64,000 nucleotides of DNA, from the NCBI GenBank assembly GCA_017591395.1, contig WEDG01003961.1, forward strand, positions 1 through 64,000, in the 5' to 3' direction. A program made the position numbers and the translations under genes. The notes beneath the pieces are model-generated. The model was not told the origin of the DNA and did not search any database. It was given only the letters and a program-made list of their open reading frames with translations. Origin of the DNA: Schistocephalus solidus. Its lineage: Eukaryota; Platyhelminthes; Cestoda; Diphyllobothriidea; Diphyllobothriidae. Positions 34,164 to 46,540 of this stretch are shown here, piece by piece (the stretch's first letter is position 1; each line of letters opens with the position of its first letter).

Positions 34164-35559
34164 GTAAATATTTCGGCCTTCTGTAAAAATTCCTGTTGGG
34201 AAATGTAGAAGGCTGGTTAGCAGATCTGCTAAGGTCCCATCAGGTCATTACAGTTACAGCTGAATAATAGTTGTGAAAAATCCAACTTTTCTGGCGAGTT
34301 CACTCTATCCTTTTTGTAACGGTAGATTATGTACGGCAACAAGAAAACCAGAAACCCCAGGCTCCTGTTAAAAGAGACCGGTGGTAATAGGGCTTTTTCT
34401 GGTGGGGCATTACAGCGGGTAATATAAGGTGTGTACCCCTTGCAAAATTGCATGTGTTCTTTCTTCTCTTTGAATTTAAAAAGTTGATAGTGCGCAGCTG
34501 TTATGAAGCTCCAATAATTTAATAGCCATAACGGATAACGACTTGAAAGTCCTGCAATGACTTCATTGCCGGTTTCACCCGCCTAGACTTCAGTAGAATC
34601 CTGTAGTTTCGACTTTGATGTAAAAGGATAATTGTGCTGGCGTGAAACATTCGCGAATTGCACGCTTTTCCATCGTCGAACATAAAGCAAACCATGAACC
34701 CGGGCTTCTGACTTTTAATTGCTATTCGCCACATTTAATTGCTAGCTCTCCATACGACTGCTTACATGGGCTGTAGAAAATTGGCTCCAGTCTGAAACGA
34801 AAATACCTATTTCCGTTCTGTAATCAAGATAACTTGGGGACCGTCACTCACATTTTCTTAAATACTCCCGATCTTCGTCGACATGAGGCGAGTTCGTTAA
34901 TCCATTGACGAGAATGTTGCTCGATGATCAACCGCCTCGGACCTGGAATCTCGGGTGTGCATTCCGGCATTGTGGTATCACGGGATGGTGCCGGCAAATA
35001 AACTAGAAATGGCCATGCGACCGTCTGCGCGGGCTGTAAACCCTCAGCTTCGAGACCGATTTCAAATGCGCATTTCCGTCTGGCTGTCAGGATAGACCGG
35101 TGCACGCAAAGATGTTCACCTCTGTCATGGCAAAGAAAATTTAAAATTTATATCGAGCCGGAGTACAGTAAAAGGTGCTCTCGCTGCATCTCTTTTACTC
35201 TCTCAAACCCTTCGTTTCTACTTTCAGGACAAGGTGACGAAGGTTTGGGGTGAGCGTGGATCCAATGCCCTCGTTGGTATAAAAAGCCCTTTAAGGCGTG
35301 CCACACACGCTTGTGTCTGCACATTGTTCCGACTCCAATAACAGAGGGTTCTCTTGAGTGAGAACTGTCATAAGGTCAACATAAAGGGCAGCTATTACAG
35401 CTCGACCATAAATTCAGAAGACGAGTTTATTTGGCCATTTCGCAACCTTCAAACCACGATTTTTACGGTGCCTTAACTTATTATATTGCCTAAAGATCTG
35501 AACCTGTAACCGGTTGGAGATGGGATTATGCACAGTGGTTGACAGGGTAGAAGCCCTAG

Positions 35560-35590
<31 letters not shown>

Positions 35591-37259
35591 TTATCTATCT
35601 ATCTATCTGCCATACGCACCTTGGTTACACAAGCATGAGCCCGACACGATAATGCACTCGATAGAGGGCTATGACCGGCACTGTCTTGGATGAGCCGTGG
35701 TGACTTGCATCTTAGTTTAATTGTAGTGAGGGGAATTTCGCAACATTCAAATCACCCCTGTCACACTTACCTTATTTCTTTGGCAAACCAAGGTCAAGAC
35801 AACGATTTCGAAACTATAAGCCACTGTTTTAAACGCAAATCCTCCGTTCGGTTAATACCGTTTTGAAATGGCCTCTTGATGCTCGCAACATACATAACTA
35901 AATTTTATTAGTAAATCGGTGGACTCAATCGCCGGAACAACAATTTTATATGCCGTGCTTTTTGGTTTCACATTCAAATTCGTCATCAGAGACGATGACA
36001 GACAAGGGTGGCAGACACACTAGGGGTGTCTTGTAGCCGTAGGACACAGCTGCTTTACCATCACGCCTAATAAAATTAGCAGTGCTCGGAATCATTGCGG
36101 ATGTCCGTACTTGGCGTTAGGATTGCCTAGTGGTTCGCAGTTGAGTCATTAGTAGCCGCGATTTTCTACCTACTGTTAATGGTTGATATGACCGTTCCTC
36201 GAAAAGGTAGCTCTTCAGTACTGTCACTGAAAGCAGTTTTCACCCGCATGTTCCCCGCGTGATAAGCGACGTTCTTCAAGCAAGTTCTTACAACTGAATA
36301 GGGAAGGGAGAGCTGATTGCAATTGTTGATGGTCTGCTGATCGGAGAAGCATAAGTCAAGCAAAACCCTTGATAGCGATGAAATTAGAATCAAATTTTGA
36401 CTTCGAAGCTCGATACGAGCATAGTTGTTTCATACGCTATCTTTTCAAGTCGTACCGTCTTTTTTTACCGGCGCTGTGACGTGTTTTGACAAGCCCCATT
36501 TATGTTTATCAGAAGTCTCAAGCGCCTCTATCCATGAATAAAAGTGGCTTAATTTGCTTTTTATTTTACCTCTCAGGCTGACTTGGTCGATGGAGTCCTG
36601 TACTGTGCCCGTTGTCCTGAGAGATCGAGCTGAATTACCACCCAACCTGCGACTGGGATATCTCTGAGCGACGCGGAGTGTTAAGCCACCACGCCATGCC
36701 CCATCACCCAAAAATTTCCGGTGCCAGTCCTCGGCTTAACTCAGGTCTAACTTTCCAGTTCTATTAATATCCGATCCCCTCCCCTTTCAGTAAAATTACT
36801 GGTCAGGGTTCCGTTTGGGCACAATCATGCCTTTTAATGTTTTGCTCAACGCTGTTGCCTTTGTTGGTGGAGAGGACACTGGGTGGAAGAATCCCGTACC
36901 GTCTACCTACTCACAGTCTTCTTTCCGCCGCACTTTGAGTGCGTATATGCTAATCCACCATAGAGAATACCTCAGTTCGTGCCACCGCACCTTGCGTTCC
37001 GTACATTATCTTGTGTACCAGATTGGAAAAAAAATCCTAGTTTCTCTTGTCTTCTGCTTCACTCCATCTGGACTTCATGAATTCATGGACTAGATTGTTT
37101 CTCTACGTGTAAATGTTGGCGCTGTCAATGCTGATCCTAGTGTGTAGGGCTAAAACGTAACTGTGGTTAATCAACTAATTACGCAATATAATCTTTTTCT
37201 ACCGACTAAGACTGGAGTGTACGTAGTATTAATAGAAATACGGCCACTGCCTTGTCAGC
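34164..37259. other. No recognisable gene
   Basis: About 3.1 kb. Apart from the (CTAT)n tract at 35560-35609, I see only unassigned open frames such as a minus-strand one at 34848-35105 that resembles nothing I know. Confidence 0.5.
35560..35609. repeat. (CT)n/(CTAT)n microsatellite
   Basis: CTCTCTCT followed by about ten CTAT units, with one TTAT variant. Confidence 0.93.
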
Positions 37260-38035
37260 TCAGGGCACAAAATCATCTGAGCAAAGGCTCACAAACGAAG
37301 CTGTTTGAGGCCGCTGAAGCTGGAGGAAAACGTGCGCGAGGCCCGAAAGCTCCACGACCAATTTATGCGGAATGGCTATCCAAAAGCTGATGGCTAAGCG
37401 TTCGGCCTCAGAGGACCCAATCAGAAGCACAACCAAGGATATGGCATGCTCATCCATTCCTCAAGAGCGTCCCAGAAGTGTCTGAGTGCATTGTTGCCGG
37501 ACTAGGTGTTGACATTACACACCGGCCCAAAGCTACTATGTGCAGCAGCGTGATGAAAATCAAAGACCGACTAAACGACAAAGAGAAATCCGGAGTAGTT
37601 TATTGCATCTCATGCCTAAACTGTCCTTGTAATTACAACGGCCAGACTGAACGCATACTGCGATCGCACATACGTGAACATTAGTTGGCGGTGCGACGGG
37701 GCGATGAATTATTGCAAGTTGCTGCCCGCACCTACGTAACGGGTCATGAGTTCAACTCCGGAGTCGTCAAGATAATCGCCCACAGATGCAAACTCAATCA
37801 ATTGATTTGGCGTCCGCGTGCAGAGCCCTGCGCAGTCACCTTCAAACTTGCATCAGTAATCCTTGATTGCTTTTTACCCCTTAGAATTGTCGCCTTTTTG
37901 GTTGTTGCTGCCATCTCTGACAATGAACTCCTGCAGGTGTTTAAAGCTCAGAATAATAAACAAATTGTTCCGGTGCTCTAACAGACTTAACCTTTGCTAA
38001 TGCAATCTCCTAGGGCTCGAGCCTTCGCCTTCATT
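37260..38035 (+). mobile_element. Penelope-like element, GIY-YIG nuclease and 3' end
   Basis: Plus-strand pieces: RPIYAEWLSKS (matching the DPFMRNG.P region of the 61 kb copy), then VSECIVAGLGVDITHRPKAT, MKIKDRL, GVVYCISCLNCPCNYNGQTE and LRSHIREH, one stop, then LAVRRGDELLQVAARTYVTG, HEFNSGVVKIIAH and a decayed LIE.W...DL end. GVVY..SC..C...Y.GQT is the GIY-YIG core with its zinc-binding-type cysteines, typical of Penelope-like elements. The 3' terminus CTCAGAATAATAAACAAATTG...GCAATCTCCTAGGGCTCGAG ends the copy. The reverse transcriptase is absent (5' truncation). Confidence 0.85.
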
Positions 38036-39040
38036 CGTGAACAAATTCATCTATCGTCGTTTTAAACTAGTCTTTCCAGAAAAATGCCGAGTGTGAGAGA
38101 GAAAGAGAATGAACCGATGTGGAGGAGCTCTTCTTCACTATGTTTAAGGTCCCGTACAATTCATCATCGGCTTAGTGGTTCCACCCATCTGCAATAAAAG
38201 TTCATTCCTGTGGGTAAAGCGGTAGTTGTTGACGCAAGTTAGGCCACGATTCGAGACCTTCCGACGGGTTCAGGCAAATTGGGTTCGTTCTTCGGATGAA
38301 AAGAACAGCAGTTAACATTTATGAAACTCGGGAGTTCCCTGGTTTGACAAGCAAAAATATTTGCGACGCATTGTAATGCCGTTTGTGGAAGTGACGCTCC
38401 GAACAAAACCTGTAGTTGATGACCTAATTCATGCAATGTGCGATCGAAGTTTGAGTGAGTAGTTTAGCGTACATTTGGCCTTGTTATTTTGGTTTATTGA
38501 GTAGATTTAAGGCTCAGAATGCGTTTTACTAAGGAGTGCCACATGGTCAAGGACAATCTGAAAGTAATTGTAATAAATTACCTGAAATACTTATAAGGCG
38601 ATTTGACGGAAAGATATTTCTCTTGCTATAATACAATGAAACGCTTATCCTATCACCTGACACTTCTATTTACATTAATTCGTCGCATTTACAGCGAATT
38701 TCACGTTTTGAGAATTCGCCACTTTAAAAAAGTTAGTATCTCTAAAAAAGTAATATTTTCACATTTCCTTTAAGTTTTAACTTCGTTCATTATTACTTAA
38801 AAGCTGAGACACATGCGTTAATGCCGGTGATTATCAACCTTTCGTAAATTTCGGCATTTTGCAAGAGATAGATTGTCTACTGAACTACGACTCGGCGGTC
38901 GTAATAAGGCCTTCAAATAACCCTTCTAATTTTGCCCACAACTGTCCCGCTCACTTGCTTTCAGCTCGGACAACCATCTGCAGAAATAGTATAACGAGGA
39001 GAAGATAAGTATTAAGTAAACATTGCCACCGGCGAAATTT
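38036..39040. other. No recognisable gene
   Basis: AT-rich; nothing supported. Confidence 0.5.
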
Positions 39041-39890
39041 TCAGATGCCATGCGTCTGATTCTGCTTATTCAGGTAGTATTTGTACTTGCTACGGCCGCG
39101 ATCAGCCTGATCGATCCGGCCTCGGTGCTGTCATGAACTGCAGCTCCACGAGTGACAATCTATGACAGTTGATCTGGACATTTCAACCCACTCTTCGCCG
39201 GAAAAGGAAGCCGAATACGGAAGGTTCAAGAACCACCTCCGTGTGCAGCTTATGAGATGAACCCGTCTTTGACGCCTTCAAGTAGGTAACGGTGCCAACT
39301 CGAAGGCAGTCACACTGAACTCTGAGGTGGATGACAAAGACCGCACCCAAACCACCTCAGTCTTCCTAGAATGGCCAGGGATATCCTTGCGATTTTATCT
39401 CAGTGAGTGTAAACTGTGTCAACTGAGACAAAGGCGTTCTGATTCATTCGAAGGATATTCTCGGGTGGTGGGAGTCAAATGCCTCGAGTTTTCGCTCATC
39501 TTCCAGGCGCAGAGCCCAGCCTTGACAACCGAAAAGCAGGACTCCCGGACTTCCTACCTCACCCTCTCAAAATGTCCTACGGTGGGGGCGACAGCAACCG
39601 CGTAGGCAACCCAGGCTAAGTCGGGTCGTTCTCCCGCTACAAAAAAAACCGTGACCCATAGTGGAGTTCGGCAGCCGTCTGGGATTTCCGTACAGCCCTA
39701 TTTAGGGACATCACTGCTTGCCGCCTCGCGGAGGAAGGGGCTAGAAAATGTGCCCTAAACAAATGCTGGCTATCACGTCTTCTGCAGCCGGCCGTGGCTC
39801 GCAGATCGCAAAATACGCGGTCGTAAAACTCAAACAAACAACAATACCCAACGGCCCCATCCCCCTCGCCATACTATCCAGGTTGCTCGG

Positions 39891-42764
39891 GTGAGTCCAC
39901 TCACACTAGCAGCGTGGAATGTTCGTTCCCTTTTAGACAATCCTAGGAGCAACCGGCTGGAACGGAGGACGGCGCTAGTCGCTCGGGAACTGGCGCGCTA
40001 CAAGGTAAACATTGCTGCTCTCAGTAAGACCCAATTCTCTGAGCAGGGTCAGCGGGAGGAGGTGGGTGCAGCGGACGGCCAAAGGCAGAGCGACGCGACG
40101 CTGGTGTTGCCTTTGCCATCCGGAGCGACATCGTGGGACGTCTGCCATGTCTGCCGCAGGGTATAAATGATCGCCTGATGAGCCTTCGCCTGCCTCTTCG
40201 AGGAGACAAGTTCGCCACCATCATCAGTGCCTACGCTCCCCCAATGACGAGCTCTGATGCGGCGAAGGACAAATTATACGACGACCTGCACGCCCTGCTG
40301 GCGACTGTGTCGAAAGAGGACAAGTTAATTGTCCTTGGTGCCTTCCACGCCCGCGTCGGGATGGACCACGCTGCCTGGCAGGGAGTGCTGGGTCCCCACG
40401 GTCTTGGTAGCTGTAAAGATAACGGCCTCTTTCTTCTGCGAACGTGTGCGGAAGACCGTCTCCTGCTGATCAACACCTTCTTCCGCCTTCCGACGCGGGA
40501 GAAGGTCACGTGGCTGCACCTTCGGTCGCGGCGCCGGCAGCTGCTGTACTATGTTCTCGTCCGGAGGCGAGATCGATAGGACGTGCTTGTAACCAAGGTG
40601 ATCCGCGATGCCGATGGTTGGACAGATAACCGCCTCGTCATTTCCCAGATGAGGCTCCGACTGCAACCCCGACGAAGGCCCCAAGGTAAACGACCGCCAG
40701 GTAAGCTGAATACTCTCTTGTTAAATTTCCCTGCTCACTGTTTTGATTTAGCAACTAAATAACCGAGAAACTTGAGAACCTGCATTTTCCAGATAATAAC
40801 GGCCCCGTGGAGACACGATGGTGTCAACTGCGAAATGTCATCCAGTCCACCGCCCTCGAAGTCCTCGGACGAGCACGCCGTCAACACCAGGACTGATTTG
40901 ATGACAATGACACCGACATCAGCAAATTACTTGCGGAGAAGAATTGACTACACAAAGTCTACATGGACCTTCGGACTGACGCCAACAAAGCAGCCTTTTT
41001 CAGATATCGGTGCCTTGTATGGTAACGGCTGCGGGAGATGCAGGATGCCTGGATGTTCCGAAAGGCTGAGGAAATCCAGGGGTATGCGTACCGCAATGAA
41101 ATGAAAAACTATTTAAAAGCCATCAAGGCCATTTATGGCCCGTGTATCAAGGGAACCGCACTGCTGCTCAGCTCTAACAGCACAACACTGCTGACAAAAA
41201 AATCGCGAATTCTGAAGCACTGGCCGTGCACTTCAGAAATATCCTTAATTGCCCATCGGCCATCTCCTATGCTACCATTGACCAGCTCCCTCAAGTGGAC
41301 ACGAACAATGACCTGGATCTGCCGCCTTCCCTACCAGAAACTCTCCGGATCATGCAGCAGATTTCCAGCGGTAAAGCACCGGGATCTGACGCAATCCCAC
41401 CGGAATTCTACAAGCACGGTGGGCCCCGGCTGATGGCAGAACTCACAACACTCTTCCAGAAGAGGTGGCGACAAGGACAAGTTCCTCAGGATTTCAAAGA
41501 TGTGACCATCGTCCATCTCTACAAACGGAAGGGGAACTGGCAACTGTGATAATCACCGAGGCATCTCGTTGCTCAACATCGCTGGGAAGATCTTCGCCCG
41601 TATCTTTCTCAATCGTCTGAACGGTCATCTAGAGCAGGGCCTGGAACAACTGACATGATCTTTGCCACCCGCCAGCTAAAAGAGAAATGCCAGGAGATGC
41701 GAACTCACCTATGCACTACCTTGGTGGATCTGACGAACGCCTTTGACACGGTGAATCGCGATGGACTGTGGCATGTCATGCAGAAAATCGGCTGTCCTGA
41801 GCGATTCACGCACATGGTGCGTCAGCTTCATGACGGGATGACGGCGCGCGTCACTGACAACGGGACGGTATTTGAAGCATTCGCAGTGACCCACGGAGTG
41901 AAGCAGGGCTGCGTATTGGCTCCCACCCTGTTCAGTCTCATGTTCCCTGCTATGCTGATGGATGCCTACCGCGATGAGCAGCCTAAGATCCGCATCGCCT
42001 ACAGAACTGACGGGCACCTTCTCAACAGTCGGCGTATGCAGGCTCCAACGCGCGTGTCTACGACTACAGTCCATGACTTGCTCTTCGCGGACGACTGCGC
42101 CTTTAACACCGTGACGAAGGAGGACATTCAAAGGAGCATGAACCTCTTCGCCGCAAGCTGCGCCGATTTTGGATTAACAATCAGTACAGCCAAAACGGTT
42201 GTCATGCACCAGCCGCTACCCAGCGCGGAATACAATGCTCGTTGAATCAATGTCAACGGTGCTCAACTTAAAAACGTGGAAACCTTCGCTTATCTAGGAA
42301 GCACGCTGTCACGCAACACGAGAATCGATGACCTGGTTGCCCAACGAATCTGCAAAGCTAGTCAGGCGTACGGCAGGCTGCAGGCCTCCGTGTGGAATCG
42401 CCATGGTATTCACCTGAACACCAAACTGAAGATGTACAAGGCCGTCGTCTTGACGACACTCCTTTACGGAGCGGAGACCTGGACCCTCTACTCGAACCAA
42501 GCCAGGAAGCTTAATCACTTCCATTTCAGCTGCCTCCGCAGAATACTGGAGCTGAGATGGCAAGACAGGATACCGGACACGGAAGTCCTGGAGCGGACCG
42601 GAATCCTCAGCATCCACGCCATGCTGAGGCAAGTGCAACTGCGATGGAGCAGACACATGGTAAGAATGGACGATGAGCCACTACCCAAACGACTTTTCTA
42701 CGGAGATATCGCTACGGGTGCTCGCCGACAGGGAGGTCAAAACGACGCTACAAGGACACTTTGA
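39891..42764 (+). pseudogene. Endonuclease-reverse transcriptase of the RTE-like LINE
   Basis: Endonuclease motifs: LAAWNVRSLLDNPRSNRLER, VNIAALSKTQF (for the usual LSET.) and [15 protein letters not shown] (the usual GDFNARVG, with Asp to Ala at the second position). Reverse transcriptase motifs: SGKAPGSDAIPPEFYKHGG (about 41360), DFKDVTIVHLYKRKGN, DNHRGISLLNIAGKIFARIF, LVDLTNAFDTVNRDGLWHVM (41720), GVKQGCVLAPTLFSLMF (41900), LLFADDCAF (42078) and [19 protein letters not shown] (42283). The frame breaks near 40080, 40580, 40745, 40940, 41220, 41550 and 42245. The apparent GT...AG segment at 40693-40745 is probably coding sequence plus an indel rather than an intron. Confidence 0.88.
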
Positions 42765-43765
42765 AGAAATCGCTGAAGCAACTGCAAATCAACCCGGCGA
42801 CCTGGGAGGACCTCGCCCAGGATAGACCGGCATGCAGAAGATCCGTGAAGACTGGATCAGCAATCTTTGAGGCCAACCGGATCGCCGCCGCCAAGGCCAA
42901 AATAACGGCACGAAAGTCACCAGCGCCCCAGACCAACATCGACGATGCCCAGGCCCTGCCAACATGCCGGCGCTGTCAACGCATCTTCCGCGCCTGAATC
43001 GGCCTGGTCGGACATCTTCAGACGCAATGCACCAAAAATTCGGCAATTTCAACTTCAACGTCAAATTCTGCCAACGCTCCTTCAGACTCCCCCACCCTCA
43101 CTCTTGGCATCGATTCCATTGCTCCCACCATCCTAGAGACCACATCCAAATACTCATCGCCTTTTACCCCCACCGCCGCAACCACCACGGCCTTCGCCTT
43201 CACTACCACCACCACCACCATCAGCGATGGGAAATCTCTCCTAAGCTGTCCTCAATGTGACCGCACATTCGCCTCACGCATCGGCCTGGTCGGTCACTTG
43301 CAAATCCATCGTACAGAGACTGATGAGCCAGTTCCCGGAGCACCAACATACAACAGAGATCGCCGCCTCCACTGCCCTCAATGTCTTCGCGCATTCACTC
43401 ATCGCATGGGCCTATTCGGTCACATGCGCATCCATGACAGCGGAATTCACCACAATGCCGACAACACCGATACACCATGCACACCCTCCGCTCCTGCCAT
43501 TCTTACCGCCACTGCCACCCACTACCATGAATGACATCCCCCCAGCCTCCAGCGATTCTCCTGCCCACACTGCGCCCACAACTTCAACTTACGCATCGGC
43601 CTGGTCGGTCACCTGCGAATCCATCACACGGAGACTGGTGAACCAGTACCTGGGGCTCCAACATACAGTCGCCGCGCCCGCCTCCACTTCCTTCACTGCT
43701 CCCGCTCATTTATACACCGCATGGGCCTATTAGGACACATGCGCCTCCACGACAACCTGCGGTAA
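42761..43765 (+). pseudogene. C-terminal C2H2 zinc-finger region of the RTE-like LINE
   Basis: Follows the reverse transcriptase as [14 protein letters not shown] and IAAAKAKITARK. Five finger units are visible: CRRCQRIFRA.IGLVGHLQ..C (about 42965; a C2HC variant with a CGA to TGA stop), CPQCDRTFASRIGLVGHLQI-H (43248), CPQCLRAFTHRMGLFGHMRI-H (43372), CPHCAHNFNLRIGLVGHLRI-H (43549) and a last one with the first Cys lost, HCSRSFIHRMGLLGHMRL-H (43695). Spacing is C-x2-C-x12-H-x3-H. The linker (R)IHRTET.EPVPGAPTY recurs between finger pairs, and Ser/Thr/Pro/His-rich spacers separate the pairs. Several frameshifts are present. The function is presumably DNA or RNA binding by the LINE protein (inference). 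Confidence 0.85.
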
Positions 43766-43854
43766 ACCACCGGAGGCTAAGCTACATCAGCACACACTAC
43801 CTACACCAATATGTAGACAACACCCTCATAATCACCATTTTCCAAAGTATATCA

Positions 43855-45310
43855 CGGTTTCCTAGAAACCGTGGCTGGGAAGGCTGCCAATCTGACGTTT
43901 ACACAAGACCACGCCGTCGGCCCAGTGTATGTGCTGTGTTTGTCGAGTGGCTGACCAGTGGATTGGGAGGCAGACGGCGTTGGTTTCTCCATATAAGTAA
44001 AACCTAGTGTGTGCAATATGGGGGCCAGGTCGTGCTGTGGCGCGCAAAGATGAATACGCTGATCCGTCAGCCAATGCGCCCATTCCCTTATGAGGCAACT
44101 GACCGGCTTGGACAGTGGTCTGATGGTGGGGGTTGGGGAGAAAGTGAGGTCGACAGCTATGCTCATTTGCCTCACTATAAACAATCTGACGCGCTTAAAA
44201 CTATCACGGTGCGCTAAAAGCCGTGGCTTGGAAGGTTGCCAACTGACGGGATAATTCGGACCGCGTCGTCAGCCCAATGTGTGTTTTGTGTGGAGTGGCT
44301 GACTGGCGGACTGAGAGTCAGGTTGCAATGGCTCCTTCTTAATGTGGTCTTTATGGCTCTCCCACTCTGTGGGATCCGAGCCAGGTGTGGTGGTACGCCC
44401 AGGGGCGGCTCCGGTCGCACCAGCCACCTGCGCCCTCTCCCATCTCCGGTCTTCTTGACTGTGTCATGAGACCGGGCTCAGGTTGGGGAGGAGAAGAGAG
44501 TGCGGTAACGTTGAGTGCCGCGGTTGGAAGGTTGCCAACTGACAATTACACTCAGACTTCGCAGTTAGTCCAATGTGTGTTGTGTGGAGTGGCTGACTGG
44601 TGGTCTGAGAGTCGAGCTGCGATGGCTCCTTCTTAACGTGACCTCTGGCTATCTCACACATGTGAGATGTAAGCCGTTTAACCCCCTGTTGTGTGAAATC
44701 CTGGTGCTTGTGTTTGTGGGGCCAGGTCGTGTACGTAGTACACGTAGACGAGGTCACCAGCAGCTGCGCCCGTTTCTGCATCAGACAACTGACCGGCTCG
44801 GACAGTGGTCTAATTGTGGGGGTGGGGGAGAGAGTGAGGTCGAGAGCTCAGCACATGTTCCTCAATATAATCAATCTGACGCGCTTGAAACTATCACGGT
44901 GCGCTAAAAGCCGTGGCTTGGAAGGTTGCCAACTGATGGGATAACTCAAACCGCGTAGGTCAGCCAAATGTGTGTTTTGTGTGGAGTGGCTGACCGGCGG
45001 ACTGAGAGTCAGGTTGCAATGGCTCCTTAATGTGGCGTTTATGGCACTCCCACTTCGTGGGATCTCAGCCAGGTGTGGTGGTACGCCCAGGGCGGCTCCG
45101 GCCGCGCCAGCCACCTGCGTCCTCTCCCGCCTCCGGTCTTCTTGACTCTGTCTTGACACCGGGCTCAGGTAAGGGAGGAGGAGGAAGTGCGGTAGCTGTA
45201 GCGCAAGGCTACTATCACTTGAAACTAATTCACGCGCTGTTCACCGTCCCTGCTCCGCCCTTCCATGGAGCATACGGTGGACATTGTCGGACTACAACGG
45301 TCGAACTATC
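43855..45310 (+). repeat. Array of GC-rich modules A-B-A'-B' (LINE 3' tail family)
   Basis: Module A (about 43855-44205 and 44510-44895) begins CCGTGGCTGGGAAGGCTGCC and ends CTGACGCGCTTAAAACTATC. Module B (about 44206-44510 and 44896-45310) begins CCGTGGCTTGGAAGGTTGCC, contains GTGTGGAGTGGCTGAC, GGGATCCGAGCCAGGTGTGG and CCGGTCTTCTTGACT, and the full version ends with CCATGGAGCATACGGTGGAC. A and B share their first 100 bases or so. The first A directly follows the 3' UTR of the zinc-finger LINE. Confidence 0.82.
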
Positions 45311-45639
45311 GTACTCGCTCCCGTCATGCTGATGGGTGCCTACCGTAAGGAGGGGTCGGGAACCAACAACTACTGAACCGATAGTCATCTGCTTAACGTC
45401 GATGAAGGTCGACAACTAAAGGATTTTTATCTCCACTTTCCACGACCACTTAGTCGTAGATGTTTACGCGTCAAATGCGACAAGCGTGGGAAACTGGTAG
45501 CATGTGTAGATGCATGGTCACTGCCTTGTGAGTATCTAGTCCAAAATAATCTGCCTGCGTCTGCCTAGACTCAGAACGGACAGGAGAATGGAGAAAACCG
45601 TGGTCGTGCAGGAACGGACGCCAAAGGAGGATTACAATA

Positions 45640-46540
45640 AAACAAGGCTCAATGCCCAGGGAACTGGCTTCGCACCTTTGGACGATTTCGTGGACACATA
45701 AAGTAAAATTTCAGAAGAATACGAAATTGCCAATCGGAACTCTACAGCAATCCAAACCTATCGAAAGCTACAAAGCAGTTTGGAACCACTATTACCTCCA
45801 CCTTTACGCACAACTGAAGAATTACAGAACTTTCATCCTGGTATTACTTCCTTATGGAGCAGAGATATGGACAGTCTACTAAGCTAAACAATTGAATTCG
45901 CTTACCAGCATCTCAGCTACCTTCGTTGAATACTGAATAGGAAGTTGCAGGAAAGTATCTCAGACACCGAACTCTTTGGAGGAAACATCTTCCTAGTGCC
46001 TGTGCTCCGGTGCAGTAACTGTTGCGTGGTTAGGATGCATTACTAGCACATGCCTATGATCCTTTTCAATATTGACGTCGCTACGAATGCTGCTAAAGAA
46101 GGCGGATATAAACAATAATAAAAGTCCACGCAAAAGAACTCTCCAGAACACAAATCAATCTTGAGACCCGAGAGGCCTCACACAAAATTGGTAGATGAAG
46201 TGCAGTGCCATTTTCAAGGTCAGCGAAATAGCGGCGGCCGAGGCCAAGTGAGTAAGCCATAAGACTTGAGTGTAGCGGACCCACGATACAAACGGCCCAA
46301 TCCTTTCATCGGGCCAAAAATTTCCATGGAAATTTGGGGGCATGGATTCACCTCGGTGGACATCTTCGGGCCCAACGCAGTGCTAATATGAACAACCCGC
46401 TTTCCACCGTTACCATCATCACTAGTGAGGACAATCCCTGTATCCTTCCATTCTATCACCACTATAGTCCCTTATGCCAGAAATGTAGATTCCCCGTCAA
46501 CTTATCTTCTATGCGACCGCACGTACGGCCCGGATAGTGG
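45640..46540 (+). pseudogene. Heavily decayed 3' part of the zinc-finger LINE
   Basis: Residual matches in order to the 39-43.7 kb element: LLPYGAEIWTVY (for [11 protein letters not shown]), then a region equivalent to LNSLTSIS.TF (HFSCLRRIL), SEIAAAEAK (for NRIAAAKAK) and HLGGHLRAQRSANMNNPLST (for the first finger and its spacer). Many stops. An older insertion than the neighbouring copy. Confidence 0.7.

Larger units (their letters stand above)
39041..43850 (+). mobile_element. RTE-like LINE with C-terminal C2H2 zinc fingers, near full length but decayed
   Basis: From left to right: a GC-rich leader (about 39041-39890), an APE-type endonuclease, a reverse transcriptase, a region ending IAAAKAKITARKS, then a series of C2H2 fingers and a short 3' UTR that leads into GC-rich module A. 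A shorter copy of the last finger plus the same 3' UTR and modules recurs at 50.15-51.2 kb, which shows that the fingers and tail are one unit. Numerous frame changes and stops show it is dead. The leader boundary is a guess based on where base composition changes. Confidence 0.85.

Noticed and set aside
34848..35105. A minus-strand open frame of 85 codons
   Set aside because: Composition is plausible but I recognise no family and see no splice sites or promoter, so I do not call it a gene.
36445..36711. A minus-strand open frame of 88 codons
   Set aside because: No domain or splice signal; nothing separates it from chance.
40693..40745. A spliceosomal intron inside the RTE-like LINE (GTAAGC...GATTTAG)
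   Set aside because: The segment translates sensibly in line with the flanks apart from one indel, and an intron in a LINE would be surprising. More likely coding sequence with a frameshift.
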